Shown here in pieces: positions 11,201 to 21,260 of a stretch of 64,000 bases of DNA; the stretch's first letter is position 1, and every line of letters begins with the position of its first letter. The DNA is from Delphinapterus leucas (taxonomy: Eukaryota > Chordata > Mammalia > Artiodactyla > Monodontidae): NCBI RefSeq assembly GCF_002288925.2, contig NW_022097996.1, forward strand, positions 5,884,686 through 5,948,685, written 5' to 3'. Both the position numbers and the translations under genes were made by a program. The notes under the pieces were generated by a model. That model was not told where the DNA came from. It ran no database searches and saw only the letters and a program-made list of their open reading frames with translations.

Positions 11201-12096
11201 TGACAAATATTCTTAGCTGCTTCTTCTACTAACCCACAGTCGCCTCCTTAAGTAACGTAAACTTGGGATATGTCAGGAGATCAGGATGTACACGATGGGC
11301 ACAGAGCGCCCTAAAGAGCAGCTGGTACGGAACCAGGCTTCTGGACCATCACACCCAAGGTCATTTTCTATACACACTGAGCCTAAGAAATGTGTGCAGC
11401 TCCTCACTTTGACTGCACAAAGCAGACAAGCTGCTGTAGAAACTGTCAGTCATCATCTGTTTCTGCCCATTTTCCACATTCCTGTGCCAGTCATCAGAAA
11501 GAAAATTACATATACACTTTATGACTCCTGAACTGACAAAAATTTACTGCTCTTGAAATACTTGCATGGTTCTGTAACAATGAGTAAACCCAGAAGTAGA
11601 AGTATATTTTAAAGAAAAAGAAAAAGCAGTTATCAGTGAGTTGCCAATTTCATGACCACCACTTTGACTTAACTTTTTTGGTCCTGGGGCATTCTTTCCA
11701 TTTTCCAAAACATTTCTCATTACTCATTAGGAGGGTTTAGCCAGAAACTCAGAAGGCATAAGCTGTTCAAAAAAATCACAGTATGTTTTTCTTGAGTTTC
11801 ATTCAGCAGCAAGGAATTTTCTGGTTGTTTTAATTGGTAGCTGGCTTCCCAGTAGTTTTCCAATGCAGTCATACTACTTCACTCCACTTAATTTAAAAGA
11901 CATCCATTTCTGTGTCCCTCACACATCTACTGAATCTCTCCTACTTCCCCTAAGGAGTAAGTATGGTGGCCACTGTGTCTCCAGGCCTTAGTCCTTTGTG
12001 TTCTTAGCTCTCTGTGCTCTTTCATTCCATTGGCCCAAGACCGATGAGATGCGCAAAAAGGCTAGATCTGCGGCATTCATTCCTTAAACCAACATG
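8236..12096. other. 3.9-kb repeat-poor single-copy block
   Basis: I recognise no interspersed repeat across this stretch, which is striking in a window otherwise dense in repeats. It is AT-rich and CpG-poor, and carries homeodomain-like ATTA cores, including tandem 'taatta' at 9644-9659, and scattered E-box-like motifs such as 'cagctg' near 9450. No open frame is persuasive (largest 86 codons). A conserved regulatory block is possible but is inference only. Confidence 0.5.
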
Positions 12097-12111
12097 TCTC
12101 ACCAATCTTTT
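12097..12111. repeat. Left target-site duplication of the full-length L1
   Basis: tctcaccaatctttt is repeated perfectly at 19242-19256, on the two sides of the full-length L1. Confidence 0.95.
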
Positions 12112-12484
12112 TTTTTTTTTTAACATCTTTATTGGAGTATAATTGCTTTACAATGGTGTGTTAGTTTCTGCTTTACAACAAAATCAATCAGTTATATATA
12201 TACATATATTCCCATATCTCTTCCCACTTGCGTCTCCCTCCCTCCCACCCTCACTATCCCACCCCTCCAGGCGGTCACAAAGCACCGAGCTAATCTCCCT
12301 GTGCTATGCGGCTGCTTCCCACTAGCTATCTACCTTACGTTTGATACTGTATATATGTCCATGCCTCTCTCTCACTTTGTGACAGCATACCCTTCCCTCT
12401 CCCCATATCCTCAAGTCCATTCTCTAGTATGCCTGTGTCTTTATTCCTGTCTTACCCCTAGGTTTTTCATGACATTTTTTTTTC

Positions 12485-13133
12485 TTAAATTCCATATATA
12501 TGTGTTAGCATACGGTATTTGTCTCTCTCTTTCTGACTTACCTCACTCTGTATGACACACTCTAGGTCTATCCACCTCATTACAAATAGCTCAATTTCGT
12601 TTCTTTTTATGGCTGAGTGATATTCCATTGTATATATGTGCCACATCTTCTTTATCCATTCATCTGATGATGGACACTTAGGTTGTTTCCATCTCCGGGC
12701 TATTGTAAATAGAGCTGCAATGAACATTTTGGTACATGACTTTTTGAATTATGGTTTTCTCAGGGTATATGCCCAGTAGTGGGATTGCTGGGTCATATGG
12801 TAGTTCTATTTGTAGTTTTTTAAGGAAGCTCCATACTGTTCTCCACAGTGGCTGTATCAATTTACATTCCCACCAACAGTGCAAGAGGGTTCTCTTTTCT
12901 CCACACCCTCTTCAGCATTTATTGTTTCTAGATTTTTTGATGTTGGCCATTCTGACTGGTGTGAGATGATATCTCATTGTAGTTTTGATTTGCATTTCTC
13001 TTATGATAAGTGATGTTGAGCATTCTTGCATGTGTTTGTTGGCAGTTTGTATATCTTCTTTGGAGAAATGTCTATTTGGGTCTTCTGCACATTTTTGGAT
13101 TGGGTTGTTTGTTTTTTTCTTATTGAGCTGCAT
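12485..13133 (-). pseudogene. L1 ORF2 C-terminal end, broken
   Basis: Three out-of-phase open pieces encode the ORF2 C-terminal region: about 13133-12912 ('[20 protein letters not shown]..'), 12884-12678 ('[20 protein letters not shown]') and 12727-12485 ('HIYTMEYHSAIKRNEIELF'). The first ends where a TGG-to-TGA change replaces the Trp after 'NNKC'. The Cys-rich 'MHCWWECKL' motif is preserved in the second. At least one frameshift separates the second and third. The L1 at 54984 carries the same region in similar condition. Confidence 0.85.
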
Positions 13134-13202
13134 GAGCTGCTTGTAAATTTTGGAGATTAATCCTTTGTCAGTTGCTTCATTTGCAAATATTTTCTCCCAT
13201 TC

Positions 13203-15074
13203 TCAGGGTTGTTTTTTGGTCTGGTTTACGGTTTCCTTTGCTGTGTAAAAGCTCTGAAGTTTCATTAGGTCCCATTTGTTTATTTTTGTTTTTATTTTCA
13301 TTTCTCTAGGAGGTGGGTCAAAAAGGATCTTGCTGTGATTTATGTCATAGAGTGTCCTGCCTATGTTTTCCTCTAAGAGTTTGATAGTTTCTGGCCTTAC
13401 ATTTAGGTCTTTAATCCATTTTGAGTTCATTTTTGTGTATGGTGTCAGGGAGTGATCTAATGTCATACTTTTACATGTAGCTCTCCAGTTTTCCCAGTAC
13501 CACTTATTGAAGAGGCTGTCCTTTCTCCACTGTACATTCCTGCCTCCTTTATCAAAGATAAAGTGACCATATGTGCATGGGTTTATCTCTGGGCTTTCTA
13601 TCCTGTTCCATTGATCTATCTTTCTGTTTTTGTGCCAGTACCATAGTGTCTTGATTACTGTAGCTTTGTAGTATAGTCTGAAGTCAGGGAGCCTGATTCC
13701 TCCAGCTCCGTTTTTCGTTCTCAAGATTGCTTTGGCTATTCGGGGTCTTTTGTGTTTCCATACAAATTGTGAATTTTTTTGTTCTAGTTCTGTGAAAAAT
13801 GCTGCTGGTAGTTTGATAGGGATTGCATTGAATCTGTAGATTGCTTTGGGTAGTAGAGTCATTTTCACAATGTTGATTCTTCCAATCCAAGAACATGGTA
13901 TATCTCTCCATCTATTTGTATCATCTTTAATTTCTTTCATCAGTGTCTTATAATTTTCTGCATACAGGTCTTTTGTCTCCTTAGGTAGGTTTATTCCTAG
14001 ATATTTTATTCTTTTTGTTGCAGTGGTAAATGGGAGTGTTTTCTTGATTTCACTTTCAGATTTTTCATCATTAGTGTATAGGAATGCCAGAGATTTCTGT
14101 GCATTAATTTTGTATCCTGCTACTTTACCAAATTCATTGATTAGCTCTAGTAGTTTTCTGGTAGCATCTTTAGGATTCTCTATGTATAGTATCATGTCAT
14201 CTGCAAACAGTGACAGCTTTACTTCTTCTTTTCCAACTTGGATTCCTTTTATTTCCTTTTCTTCACTGATTTCTGTGGCGAAAACTTCCAAAACTATGTT
14301 GAATAAGAGTGGTGAGAGTGGGCAACCTTGTCTTGTTCCTGATCTTAGTGGAAATGCTTTCAGTTTTTCACCATTGACGACGATGTTGGCTGTGGGTTTG
14401 TCATATATGGCCTTTATTATGTTGAGAAAAGTTCCCTCTATTCCTACTTTCTGCAGGATTTTTATCATAAATGGGTGTTGAATTTTGTCGAAAGCTTTCT
14501 CTGCATCTATTGAGTTGATCATATGGTTTTTCTCCTTCAGTTTGTTAATATGGTTTATCACGTTGATTGATTTGCGTATATTGAAGAATCCTTGCATTCC
14601 TGAAATAAACCGCACTTGATCATGATGTATGATCTGTTTAATGTGCTGTTGGATTCTGTTTGCTAGTATTTTGTTGAGGATTTTTGCATCTATGTTCATC
14701 AGTGATATTGGCCTGTAGTTTTCTTTCTTTGTGACATCCTTGTCTGGTTTTGGTATCAAGGTGATGGTGGCCTCGTAGAATGAGTTTGAGAATCTTCCTC
14801 CCTCTGCTATATTTTGGAAGAGTTTGAGAAGGATAGTTGTTAGCTCTCCTCTAAATGTTTGATAGAATTCTCCTGTGAAGCCATCTGGTCCTGGGCTTTT
14901 GTTTGTTGGAAGGTTTTTAATCACAGTTTCAATTTCAATGCTTGTGATTGGCCTGTTCATATTTTCTATTTCTTCTTGATTCAGTCTTGGCAGGTTGTGC
15001 ATTTCTAAGAATATTTCCATTTCTTCCAGGTTGTCCATTTTATTGGCATATAGTTGCTTGTAGTAATCTCTCAT
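13203..15074 (-). pseudogene. L1 ORF2 reverse-transcriptase segment (623 codons open)
   Basis: This is the longest open frame in the window and the reverse transcriptase core of the L1. Visible motifs include '[14 protein letters not shown]' (residues 58-71) and '[11 protein letters not shown]' with the first catalytic Asp at 190. They are followed by '[19 protein letters not shown]' (245-263) and 'FADD' at 290-293 with the other two catalytic Asps. The thumb and connection regions follow. The frame ends at a TGA replacing the Ser codon that the L1 at 34714 retains in '[10 protein letters not shown]'. The upstream ATG is not a natural start; the endonuclease lies upstream in another frame. 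Substitutions in '[11 protein letters not shown]' alter a normally conserved loop. Confidence 0.93.
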
Positions 15075-15620
15075 GATCTTTTTTATTTCTGCAGTGTCAG
15101 TTGTTACTTCTCCTTTTTCATTTCTAATTCTATTGATTTGAGTCTTCTCCCTTTTTTTTCTTGATGACTCTGGCTAATGGTTTATCAATTTTGTTTATCT
15201 TCTCAAAAAACCAGCATTTGGTTTTACAGATCTTTGCTATCGTTTCCTTCATTTATTTCTGATCTGATTTTTATGATTTCTTTCCTTCTGCTAACTTTGG
15301 GCGTTTTTCGTTCTTCTTTCTCTAATTGCTTTAGGTGCAGGTTAGGTTGTTTATTCGAGATGTTTCCTGTTTCTTAAGGTAGGATTGTATTGCTATAAAC
15401 TTCCCTCTTAGAACTGCTTTTGCTGCATCCCATAGATTTTGGATTGTCGTGTCTCCATTGTCATGTGTTTCTAGGTATTTTTTAATTTCCTCTTTGATTT
15501 CCTCTTTTAATTTCCTCTTTGGTCACTTCATTATTAAGTAGTGTATTGTTTAGCCTCCATGTGTTTGTATTTTTTACAGATCTTTTCCTGTAATTGATAT
15601 CTAGTCTTATAGCATTGTGG
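15075..15620 (-). pseudogene. L1 ORF2 linker, degenerate
   Basis: The stretch between endonuclease and reverse transcriptase has lost its reading frame. It contains a small expansion at about 15480-15530, where 'aatttcctcttt'-like units repeat three times. Several stops occur in every minus-strand frame. Confidence 0.8.
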
Positions 15621-16298
15621 TCAGAAAAGATACTTGATACAATTTTGATTTTCTTTACCAAGGCTTGATTTGTGACCCAAGATATGATCTATCCTGGAGA
15701 ATGTTCCATGAGCACTAGAGAAAAATGTGTATTCTGTTGTTTTTGGATGCAATGTCCTATAAATATCAGTTAAGTCCATTTTGTTTAATGTATCATTTAA
15801 AGCTTGTGTTTCCTTATTTATTTTCATTTTGGATGATCTGTCCATTGGTGAAAGTGGCGTGTTGAAGTCCCCTACTATGAATGTGTTACTGTCAGTTTCC
15901 CCTTTTATGGCTGTTAGTATTTGCCTTATGTATTGAGGTGCTCCTGTGTTGGGTGCATAAATATTTACAATTGTTATATCTTCTTCTTGGATCGATCCCT
16001 TGATCATTATGTAGTGTCCTTCTTTGTCTCTTGTAATAGTCTTTATTTTAAAGTCTATTTTGTCTGATATGAGAATTGCTACTCCAGCTTTCTTTTGGTT
16101 TCCATTTGCATGAAATGTCTTTTTCCATCCCCTTACTTTCAGTCTGTATGTGTCTCTAGGTCTGAAGTGGGTCTGTTGTAGATAGCAAATATATGGGTCT
16201 TGTTTTTGCATGCATTCAGCCAATCTGTGTCTTTTGGTGGGAGCATTTAGTCCATTTACATTTAAGGTAATTATCGATATATATGTTCCTATTCCCAT
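15621..16298 (-). pseudogene. L1 ORF2 endonuclease domain, frameshifted and active-site mutated
   Basis: This 225-codon frame is the apurinic-endonuclease-like domain that nicks target DNA in L1 retrotransposition. It has the catalytic Asn in 'TLNVNGLN' (13), Tyr in 'NIYAP' (114), Asp and Asn in 'GDFNTPL' (144, 146), and Asp-His in 'SRIDH' (204-205). The catalytic Glu expected in the 'Q-E-T-H' motif is Gln here ('YLQQTHF', residue 42); the L1 at 62925 still has the Glu codon at this site. A 5-bp deletion relative to that L1, at about 15651-15657, shifts the frame before the final 'S-D-H' motif, and translation stops at 15621. Confidence 0.92.
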
Positions 16299-16320
16299 TT
16301 TCTTAATTGTTTTGGGTTCG

Positions 16321-17247
16321 TTATTGTAGGTCTTTTCCTTCTCTTGTGCTTCTTAACTGGAGAAGTTCCTTTAGCATTTGTTGTAAAGCTGGTTTGGTGG
16401 TGCTGAACTCTCTCAGGTTTTGGTTGTCTGTAAAGGTTTTAATTTCTCCATCAAATCTGAATGAGATCCTTGCTGGGTAGAGTAATCTTGGTTGCAGGTT
16501 TTTCTCCTTCATCACTTTAAATATGTCCTGCCAGTCCCTTCTGGCTTGCAGAGTTTCTGCCGAAAGATCAGCTGTTAACCTTATGGGGATTCCCTTGTGT
16601 GTTATTTGTTGTTTTTCCCTTGCTGCTTTTAATATGCTTTCTTTGTATTTAATTTTTGACAGTTTGATTAATATGTGTCTTGGCGTATTTCTCCTTGTAT
16701 TTATCCTGTATGGGACTCTCTGTGCTTCCTGGACTTGATTAACTATTTCCTTTCCCATATTAGGGAAGTTTTCAACTATAATCTCTTCAAATATTTTCTC
16801 AGTCCCTTTCTTTTTCTCTTCTTCTGGAACCCCTATAATTCGAATGTTGGTGTGTTTGATGTTGTCCCAGAGGTCTCTGACACTGTCCTCAGTTCTTTTC
16901 ATTCTTTTTTCTTTATTCTGCTCTGCAGTAGTTATTTCCACTATTTTATCTTCCAGGTCACTTATCTGTTCTTCTGCCTCAGTTATTATGCTATTGATCC
17001 CATCTAGAGAATTTTTAATTTCATTTATTGTGTTGTTCATCGTTGTTTGTTTCATCTTTAGTTCTTCTAGGTCCTTGTTAAATGTTTCTTGCATTTTGTC
17101 CATTCTATTTCCAAGATTTTGGATCATCTTTACTATCATTATTCTGAATTCTTTTTCAGGTAGACTGTCTATTTCCTCTTCATTTGTTAGGTCTGGTGGG
17201 TTTTTATCTTGCTCCTTCATCTGCTGTGTGTTTTTCTGTCTTCTCAT
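16321..17247 (-). CDS. L1 ORF1 protein, apparently intact (308 aa)
   Basis: This is the RNA-binding chaperone of the L1 ribonucleoprotein, which forms coiled-coil trimers in the cytoplasm and coats L1 RNA. The N-terminus is charged (1-35), followed by a heptad-rich coiled coil (about 40-130). An RRM-like domain follows ('NIRIIGVPEEE' from 134, 'RHILIKLSKIK' 190-200). A C-terminal domain carries the conserved 'QARRDW' (234-239) and 'YPARISFRF' (257-265). The length is slightly under that of the human protein (338 aa), mainly in the coiled coil. There is no internal stop or shift. It lies 22 bp upstream of the ORF2 frame in transcription order. Expression would depend on the L1 5' UTR promoter, and no host role is implied. 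Confidence 0.9.
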   Translation of the reverse strand: MRRQKNTQQMKEQDKNPPDLTNEEEIDSLPEKEFRIMIVKMIQNLGNRMDKMQETFNKDLEELKMKQTTMNNTINEIKNSLDGINSIITEAEEQISDLEDKIVEITTAEQNKEKRMKRTEDSVRDLWDNIKHTNIRIIGVPEEEKKKGTEKIFEEIIVENFPNMGKEIVNQVQEAQRVPYRINTRRNTPRHILIKLSKIKYKESILKAAREKQQITHKGIPIRLTADLSAETLQARRDWQDIFKVMKEKNLQPRLLYPARISFRFDGEIKTFTDNQNLREFSTTKPALQQMLKELLQLRSTREGKDLQ

Positions 17248-17249
17248 TT

Positions 17250-19241
17250 TGCTTATCTTACTGTGTTTGGGGTCTCCTTTTTTGCAGGCTGCAGGTTTTT
17301 AGTTCCTGTTGTTTTTGGTGTCTGTCCCCAGTGGCTAAGGTTGGTTCAGTGGGTTGTGTAGGCTTCCTGGTGGAGGGGACTAGTGCCTGTGTTCTGGTGG
17401 ATGAGGCTGGATCTTGTCTTTCTGGTGGGCAGGTCCACGTCTGGTGGTGTGTTTTGGGGTGTCTGTGGACTTATTATGATTTTAGGCAGCCTCTCTGCTA
17501 ATGGGTGGGGTTGTGTTCCTGTCTTGCTAGTTGTTTGGCATAGGATGTCCAGCACTGTAGCTTGCTGGTCGTTGAGTGAAGCTGGGCGCTGGTGTTGAGA
17601 TGGAGATCTCTGGGAGATTTTTGCTGTTTGATATCATGTGGAGCTGGGAGGTATCTTGTGGACCAGTGTCCTGAAGTTGGCTCTCCCACCTCAGAGGTAC
17701 AGCACTGACTCCTGGCTGCTGTACCAAGAGCCTTTCATCCACATGGCTCAGAATAAAAGGGAGAAAAAGTAGAAAGAAACAATTAGAAGAAAGCAAGCAA
17801 GCAAGAAAGAAAGAAAGGGGAAGGAAGGAAGGAGGAAGGAAGGAAGGAGGGACGGAAGCAAAGAAAGAAAGAAGATAACGTAAAATAAAGTAAGAAAATA
17901 TAAAAAAGTTATTAAAATAAAAAAATAATTATAAAGAAAAAAATTAAAAAAAACAAAACAAAAAAATGGATGGATAGAACCCTAGGACAAATAGTGGAAG
18001 CAAAGCTATACAGTATAAATATTGCTCTCAAAGTCCACCTCCTCAATTTGGGATGATTCGTTGTCTATTCAGGTATTCCACAGATGCAGGGTGCATCAAG
18101 TTGATTGTGGAGCTTTAATCCGCTGCTCCTGAGGCTGCTGCGAGAGATTTCCCTTTCTCTTCTTTGTTCGCACAGCTCCCAGGGGCTCAGCTTTGGATGT
18201 GGCCCCGCCTCTATTTGTAGGTCGCCGGAGGGCGTCTGTTCTTCACTCAGACAGGACGGGGTTAAAGGAGCCGCTGATTCGGGGGCTCTGGCTCACTCAG
18301 GCCGGGGGGAGGGAGGGGCACGGAGTGCGGGGCGAGCCTGCGGCGGCAGAGGCCAGTGTGATGTTGCACCAGCCTGAGGCGTGCCGTGCGTTCTCCTGGG
18401 GGAGTTGTCCCTGGATCCTGGGACCCTGGCACTGGCGGGCTGCACAGGCTCATGGGAGGGGGCTGTGGAGAGTGTGACCTGTGCTCGCACACAGGCTTCT
18501 TGGTGGCGGCAGCAGCAGCCTTAGCGTCTCATGCCCATCTCTGAGGTCTGTGCTTTTAGTCGCGGCTCGCGCCCGTCTCTGGAGCTCCTTGAAGCGGAGC
18601 TGTTAATCCCCTCTCCTTACGCACCAGGAAACAAGGGGAAGAAAAAGTCTCTTGCCTCTTCGGCAGGTCCAGACTTTTCCCCAGACTCCCTCCCGGCCAG
18701 CCGTGGCGCACTAACCCCTTCAGGCTGTGTTAACGCTTCCAACCCCAGTCCTCTCCCTGCGCTCCGACCGAAGCCCAAACCTCAACTCCCAGCCCCGCCC
18801 ACCCCGGCGGGTGAGCAGACAAGCCTCTCGGACTGGTGAGTGCCGGTCGGCCCTGATCCTCTGTGCGGGAATCTCTCCGCTTTGCCCCCCGCACCCCTGT
18901 TGCTGTGCTCTCCTCCGTGGCTCTGAAGCTTTCCCCCTCTGCCACCCGCAGTCTCCGCCCGCGAAGGGGCTTCCTAGTGTGTGGAAACCTTTCCTCCTTC
19001 ATAGCTCCCTCCCACTGGTGCAAGTTCCGTCCCTATCCTTTTGTCTCTGTTTATTCTTTTTTCTTTTGCCCTACCCAGGTACGTGGGGGATTTCTTGCCT
19101 TTTGGGAGGTCTGAGGTCTTCTGCCAGCGTTCAGTAGGTGTTCTGTAGGAGTTGTTCCACGTATAGATGTATTTCTGGTGTATCTGTGAGGAGGAAGGTG
19201 ATCTCTGCATCTTACTCTTACGCCATCTTCCCGGAAAAACC
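17250..19241 (-). promoter_or_regulatory. L1 5' UTR with CpG-rich internal promoter
   Basis: About 2 kb precede ORF1. The segment 18100-18950 is GC- and CpG-rich, as expected for the internal RNA polymerase II promoter of a full-length L1. The terminal 5' segment is duplicated at 1-450 by a sister element. CpG richness implies that this copy is not very old or has been relatively protected from deamination. A polypurine/polypyrimidine tract lies in its middle. Confidence 0.8.
17757..17965. repeat. Polypurine GAAA/GGAA microsatellite inside L1 5' UTR
   Basis: The plus strand is almost purely A/G with repeated 'gaaa', 'aaggaagg' and 'gcaagcaa' units, then an A-rich run. On the L1 sense strand this is polypyrimidine. 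It separates the ORF1-proximal and promoter-proximal parts of the 5' UTR. Confidence 0.85.
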
Positions 19242-19256
19242 TCTCACCAATCTTTT
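19242..19256. repeat. Right target-site duplication of the full-length L1
   Basis: Perfect 15-bp match to 12097-12111. Confidence 0.95.
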
Positions 19257-19384
19257 ATCTTACTATGTAAGCCCTCCAGTGCCAATCCACCCGTGGAATA
19301 ATAAGAATATCTCTTCTCTTGTTGCCTTCTGCCTTCCCCTCCCCACCCCTGCATCTTCTCCTGGGACCTAAGAGGGTGTTTCCC

Positions 19385-19465
19385 AATGGCTATAATAATA
19401 ATAGGCAGTATTGGTTGAGCATTCTCAAGCATTTCCCAGACAATTCAAGAGCTTTACACGTAGAG
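19385..19465 (-). repeat. Possible MIR relic
   Basis: 'ggttgagcattctcaagcat' and 'agctttacacgtag' resemble the antisense MIR core, heavily diverged. Confidence 0.4.
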
Positions 19466-19894
19466 CAGGCCTAGGTATTGACACCTCTGCTGCCACTTCT
19501 GTGCCATCACTCCCATGCCATCAAGGGCTGAGACCCCAAACCAAAAGTTCTCCTGGGGAAGAACTTTTAATTGCCAGACTTAGCAAATAGAATTACAGAA
19601 ATGCCACTGAAACTTGAATTTCAGATAAACAATGGGAAAAAATTTAGTGTAAGCATGTCCCAAATATTGCATGAGAGGTACTTATATTTGAAAATGATGT
19701 ATTGTTTATATATCCTTGCTTCTCCCAAACCAGGTCACTGGCTCTACCTCACTCTCGAGCTTTCTGTGATAACTCACTCCCAAAACATGGGGAAGTGAGT
19801 CTTCAAAAAGCTCTCCTTGGAATAAACAATATAAAAATTCCTTGATTGTACAATTCTAGGTGTGTCCAGGAAGCCCATGTGCAAACGTAGGTTT

Positions 19895-20067
19895 GAAGGC
19901 AGCATGTCATAGCAACAAGCACACGGGCTTTGGATTAAAACAGATCTGTGTTGCCTGACAGCCCTACCACTACTGCCTGTAGGACTCTGGGTAAGGGCTT
20001 TAATCTTCCTATGATGCAGTGTCCTCCTTTATAGTAAAAAGAGAATAAGACTTAAATTGTAAGGTTG
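19895..20067 (+). repeat. MIR SINE, left half (split by an LTR)
   Basis: 'gcacacgggctttggattaa', '..actctgggtaagggcttta' and '..ataagacttaaattgtaagg' follow the sense MIR consensus from its head to its middle. The element resumes at 20484 after the LTR. Confidence 0.75.
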
Positions 20068-20478
20068 TGCATTAGTTTTCTAGGGCTGCTATAACAAAGT
20101 ACCACAAACTGGGTGTCTTAAACAACAGAAATGAGTTTTCTCACAGTCTGGAGGCTGGAAGTTTGGAATCAAGGTGTTGGCAGGGCTGATTCCTCCTGAG
20201 GCTGTGAGGGAAGGGTTTGCTCCAGGTCTCTGTCCTCAGATAGTAGACAGCTGTCTTTATATTCACATGGCATTCTTCCTGTGTGTGTCTCTGTGTCCAA
20301 ATTTCCCTTTTTTTTTAATAAGGATATCAGTCATCGTGGATGAGGGTCTTCCCTGATACATCACCTTGACCTAATTACCTTTGTAAAGACTTTATCTCCA
20401 AATAAGGTCCCACTTTGAGGTACTGTGTGTCTGGGCTCCAATGTATCTTTTGGGGGGAGCAAAATTCGACTCATAACA
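20068..20478 (-). mobile_element. Solo MaLR LTR (MLT1/MST-like) inside MIR
   Basis: The element starts 'tgcattagttttctagggct' and ends '..gactcataaca', giving TG..CA ends. The text between ('ataacaaagtaccacaaact', 'ctttatctccaaataagg') is the complement of MaLR LTRs. A 5-bp target duplication (ggttg at 20063-20067 and 20479-20483) matches the retroviral-type integration signature. No internal region is present, so it is a solo LTR or was formed by recombination. Confidence 0.88.
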
Positions 20479-20483
20479 GGTTG

Positions 20484-20585
20484 CCAAAAGAATGGAATAT
20501 GGTAACTTACATGAGGCACCTAACAGAAACTCTGGATTATAATACTTAAGAAATAGCAGCTTTTATAGTTATTATTAACAGTTCT
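20484..20585 (+). repeat. MIR SINE, right half
   Basis: 'gtaacttacatgaggcacct', '..aagaaatagcagc' and '..ttatagttattatt' continue the MIR interrupted at 20067. Joining across the LTR restores the expected order. Confidence 0.65.
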
Positions 20586-20720
20586 GTGTTCTGTTGTTTT
20601 GTAATGATCTTATGAATACACAGTTACTCTCTGGGATTAACGGACACATATATAGAAGGTCTAGGTGGGGAAAATGTGTAAGTATCTGGAAAATGTTAGA
20701 CATAAGAATCAAATATTGAG

Positions 20721-21045
20721 GACTTCCCTGGTAGTGCAGTGGTTAAGAATCCGCCTGCCAATGCAGGAGACACAGGTTCGAGTCCTGGTCCGGGAAGATC
20801 CCACATACCATGGAGCAACTAAGCTTGTGAGCCACAACTACTGAGCCTGTGCTCTAGAGCCTGCGAACCACAACTACTGAGCCCACGCACATAGAGCCCA
20901 TGCTCCGCAACAAGAGAAGCCTCCGCAGTGAGAAGCCCGTGCACCGCAACGAAGAGTAGCCCCTGCTCGCCACAACTAGAGAAAGCCCGCACGCAGCAAT
21001 GAAGACCCAAGGCAGCCAAAAATAAATACATTTATTTTAAAAAAA
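20721..21045 (+). mobile_element. CHR-1-like SINE (long form)
   Basis: The head 'gacttccctggtagtgcagt' (A-box region) and B-box-like 'ggttcgagtcc' start the element. The long CHR-1 body follows ('gccacaactactgagcc', 'caacaagagaagcc', 'ctagagaaagcccgcac') and it ends 'gcagccaaaaataaata'. The target duplication (aagaatcaaatattgag) is at 20704-20720, and its other copy is at 21261-21277, beyond the next SINE. Confidence 0.93.
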
Positions 21046-21051
21046 GAATCA

Positions 21052-21260
21052 GGGCTTCCCTGGTGGCGCAGTGGTTGGGACTCCGCCTGCCGATGCAGGG
21101 GACCACGGGTTCGTGCCCCGGTCCAGGAAGACCCCACATGCTGCGGAGCGGCTGGGCCCGTGAGCCATGGCCATTGAGCCTGTGTGTCTGGAGCCCATGC
21201 TCCGCAACGGGAGAGGCCGCAGCAGTGAGAGGCCCACATACCGCAGGAAAAAAAAAAAAA
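21052..21260 (+). mobile_element. CHR SINE (intermediate, CD-type-like) inserted at the end of the previous SINE
   Basis: 'gggcttccctggtggcgcag', 'gccgatgcagggg', 'gggcccgtgagccatggcc' and 'cgggagaggccgc' define this form. It lies inside the right target duplication of the CHR-1 element: the fragment 'aagaatca' (21044-21051) recurs at 21261-21268. Confidence 0.93.

Larger units (their letters stand above)
12112..19241 (-). mobile_element. Full-length L1 LINE (~7.1 kb)
   Basis: On the minus strand the element runs from a 5' end at 19241 to an A-tail seen as the T run at 12112-12121. The left part of that run is shared with the duplication. In order it has a long GC-rich 5' UTR (about 19241-17250), ORF1 (17247-16321), a short spacer, ORF2 (16298 to about 12490) and a 3' UTR (to about 12122). 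A perfect 15-bp target duplication shows insertion by target-primed reverse transcription without 5' truncation. ORF1 is open, but ORF2 has at least one 5-bp deletion, nonsense changes and further shifts, so the element cannot move itself. Confidence 0.96.

Noticed and set aside
14023..14481. 152-codon plus-strand frame, repeated at 59152-59610
   Set aside because: It is the antisense shadow of the L1 ORF2 reverse transcriptase; the two copies match because both are L1.
16844..17302. 152-codon hydrophobic plus-strand frame resembling a membrane protein
   Set aside because: Antisense of the L1 ORF1 coiled coil; Leu/Ser/Phe richness is a by-product of reverse-reading Lys/Glu codons.
20721..21260. 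tRNA gene candidates from A/B box-like motifs
   Set aside because: They lie in SINE heads with target duplications and A-tails; the cloverleaf is degraded and the copies are dispersed.
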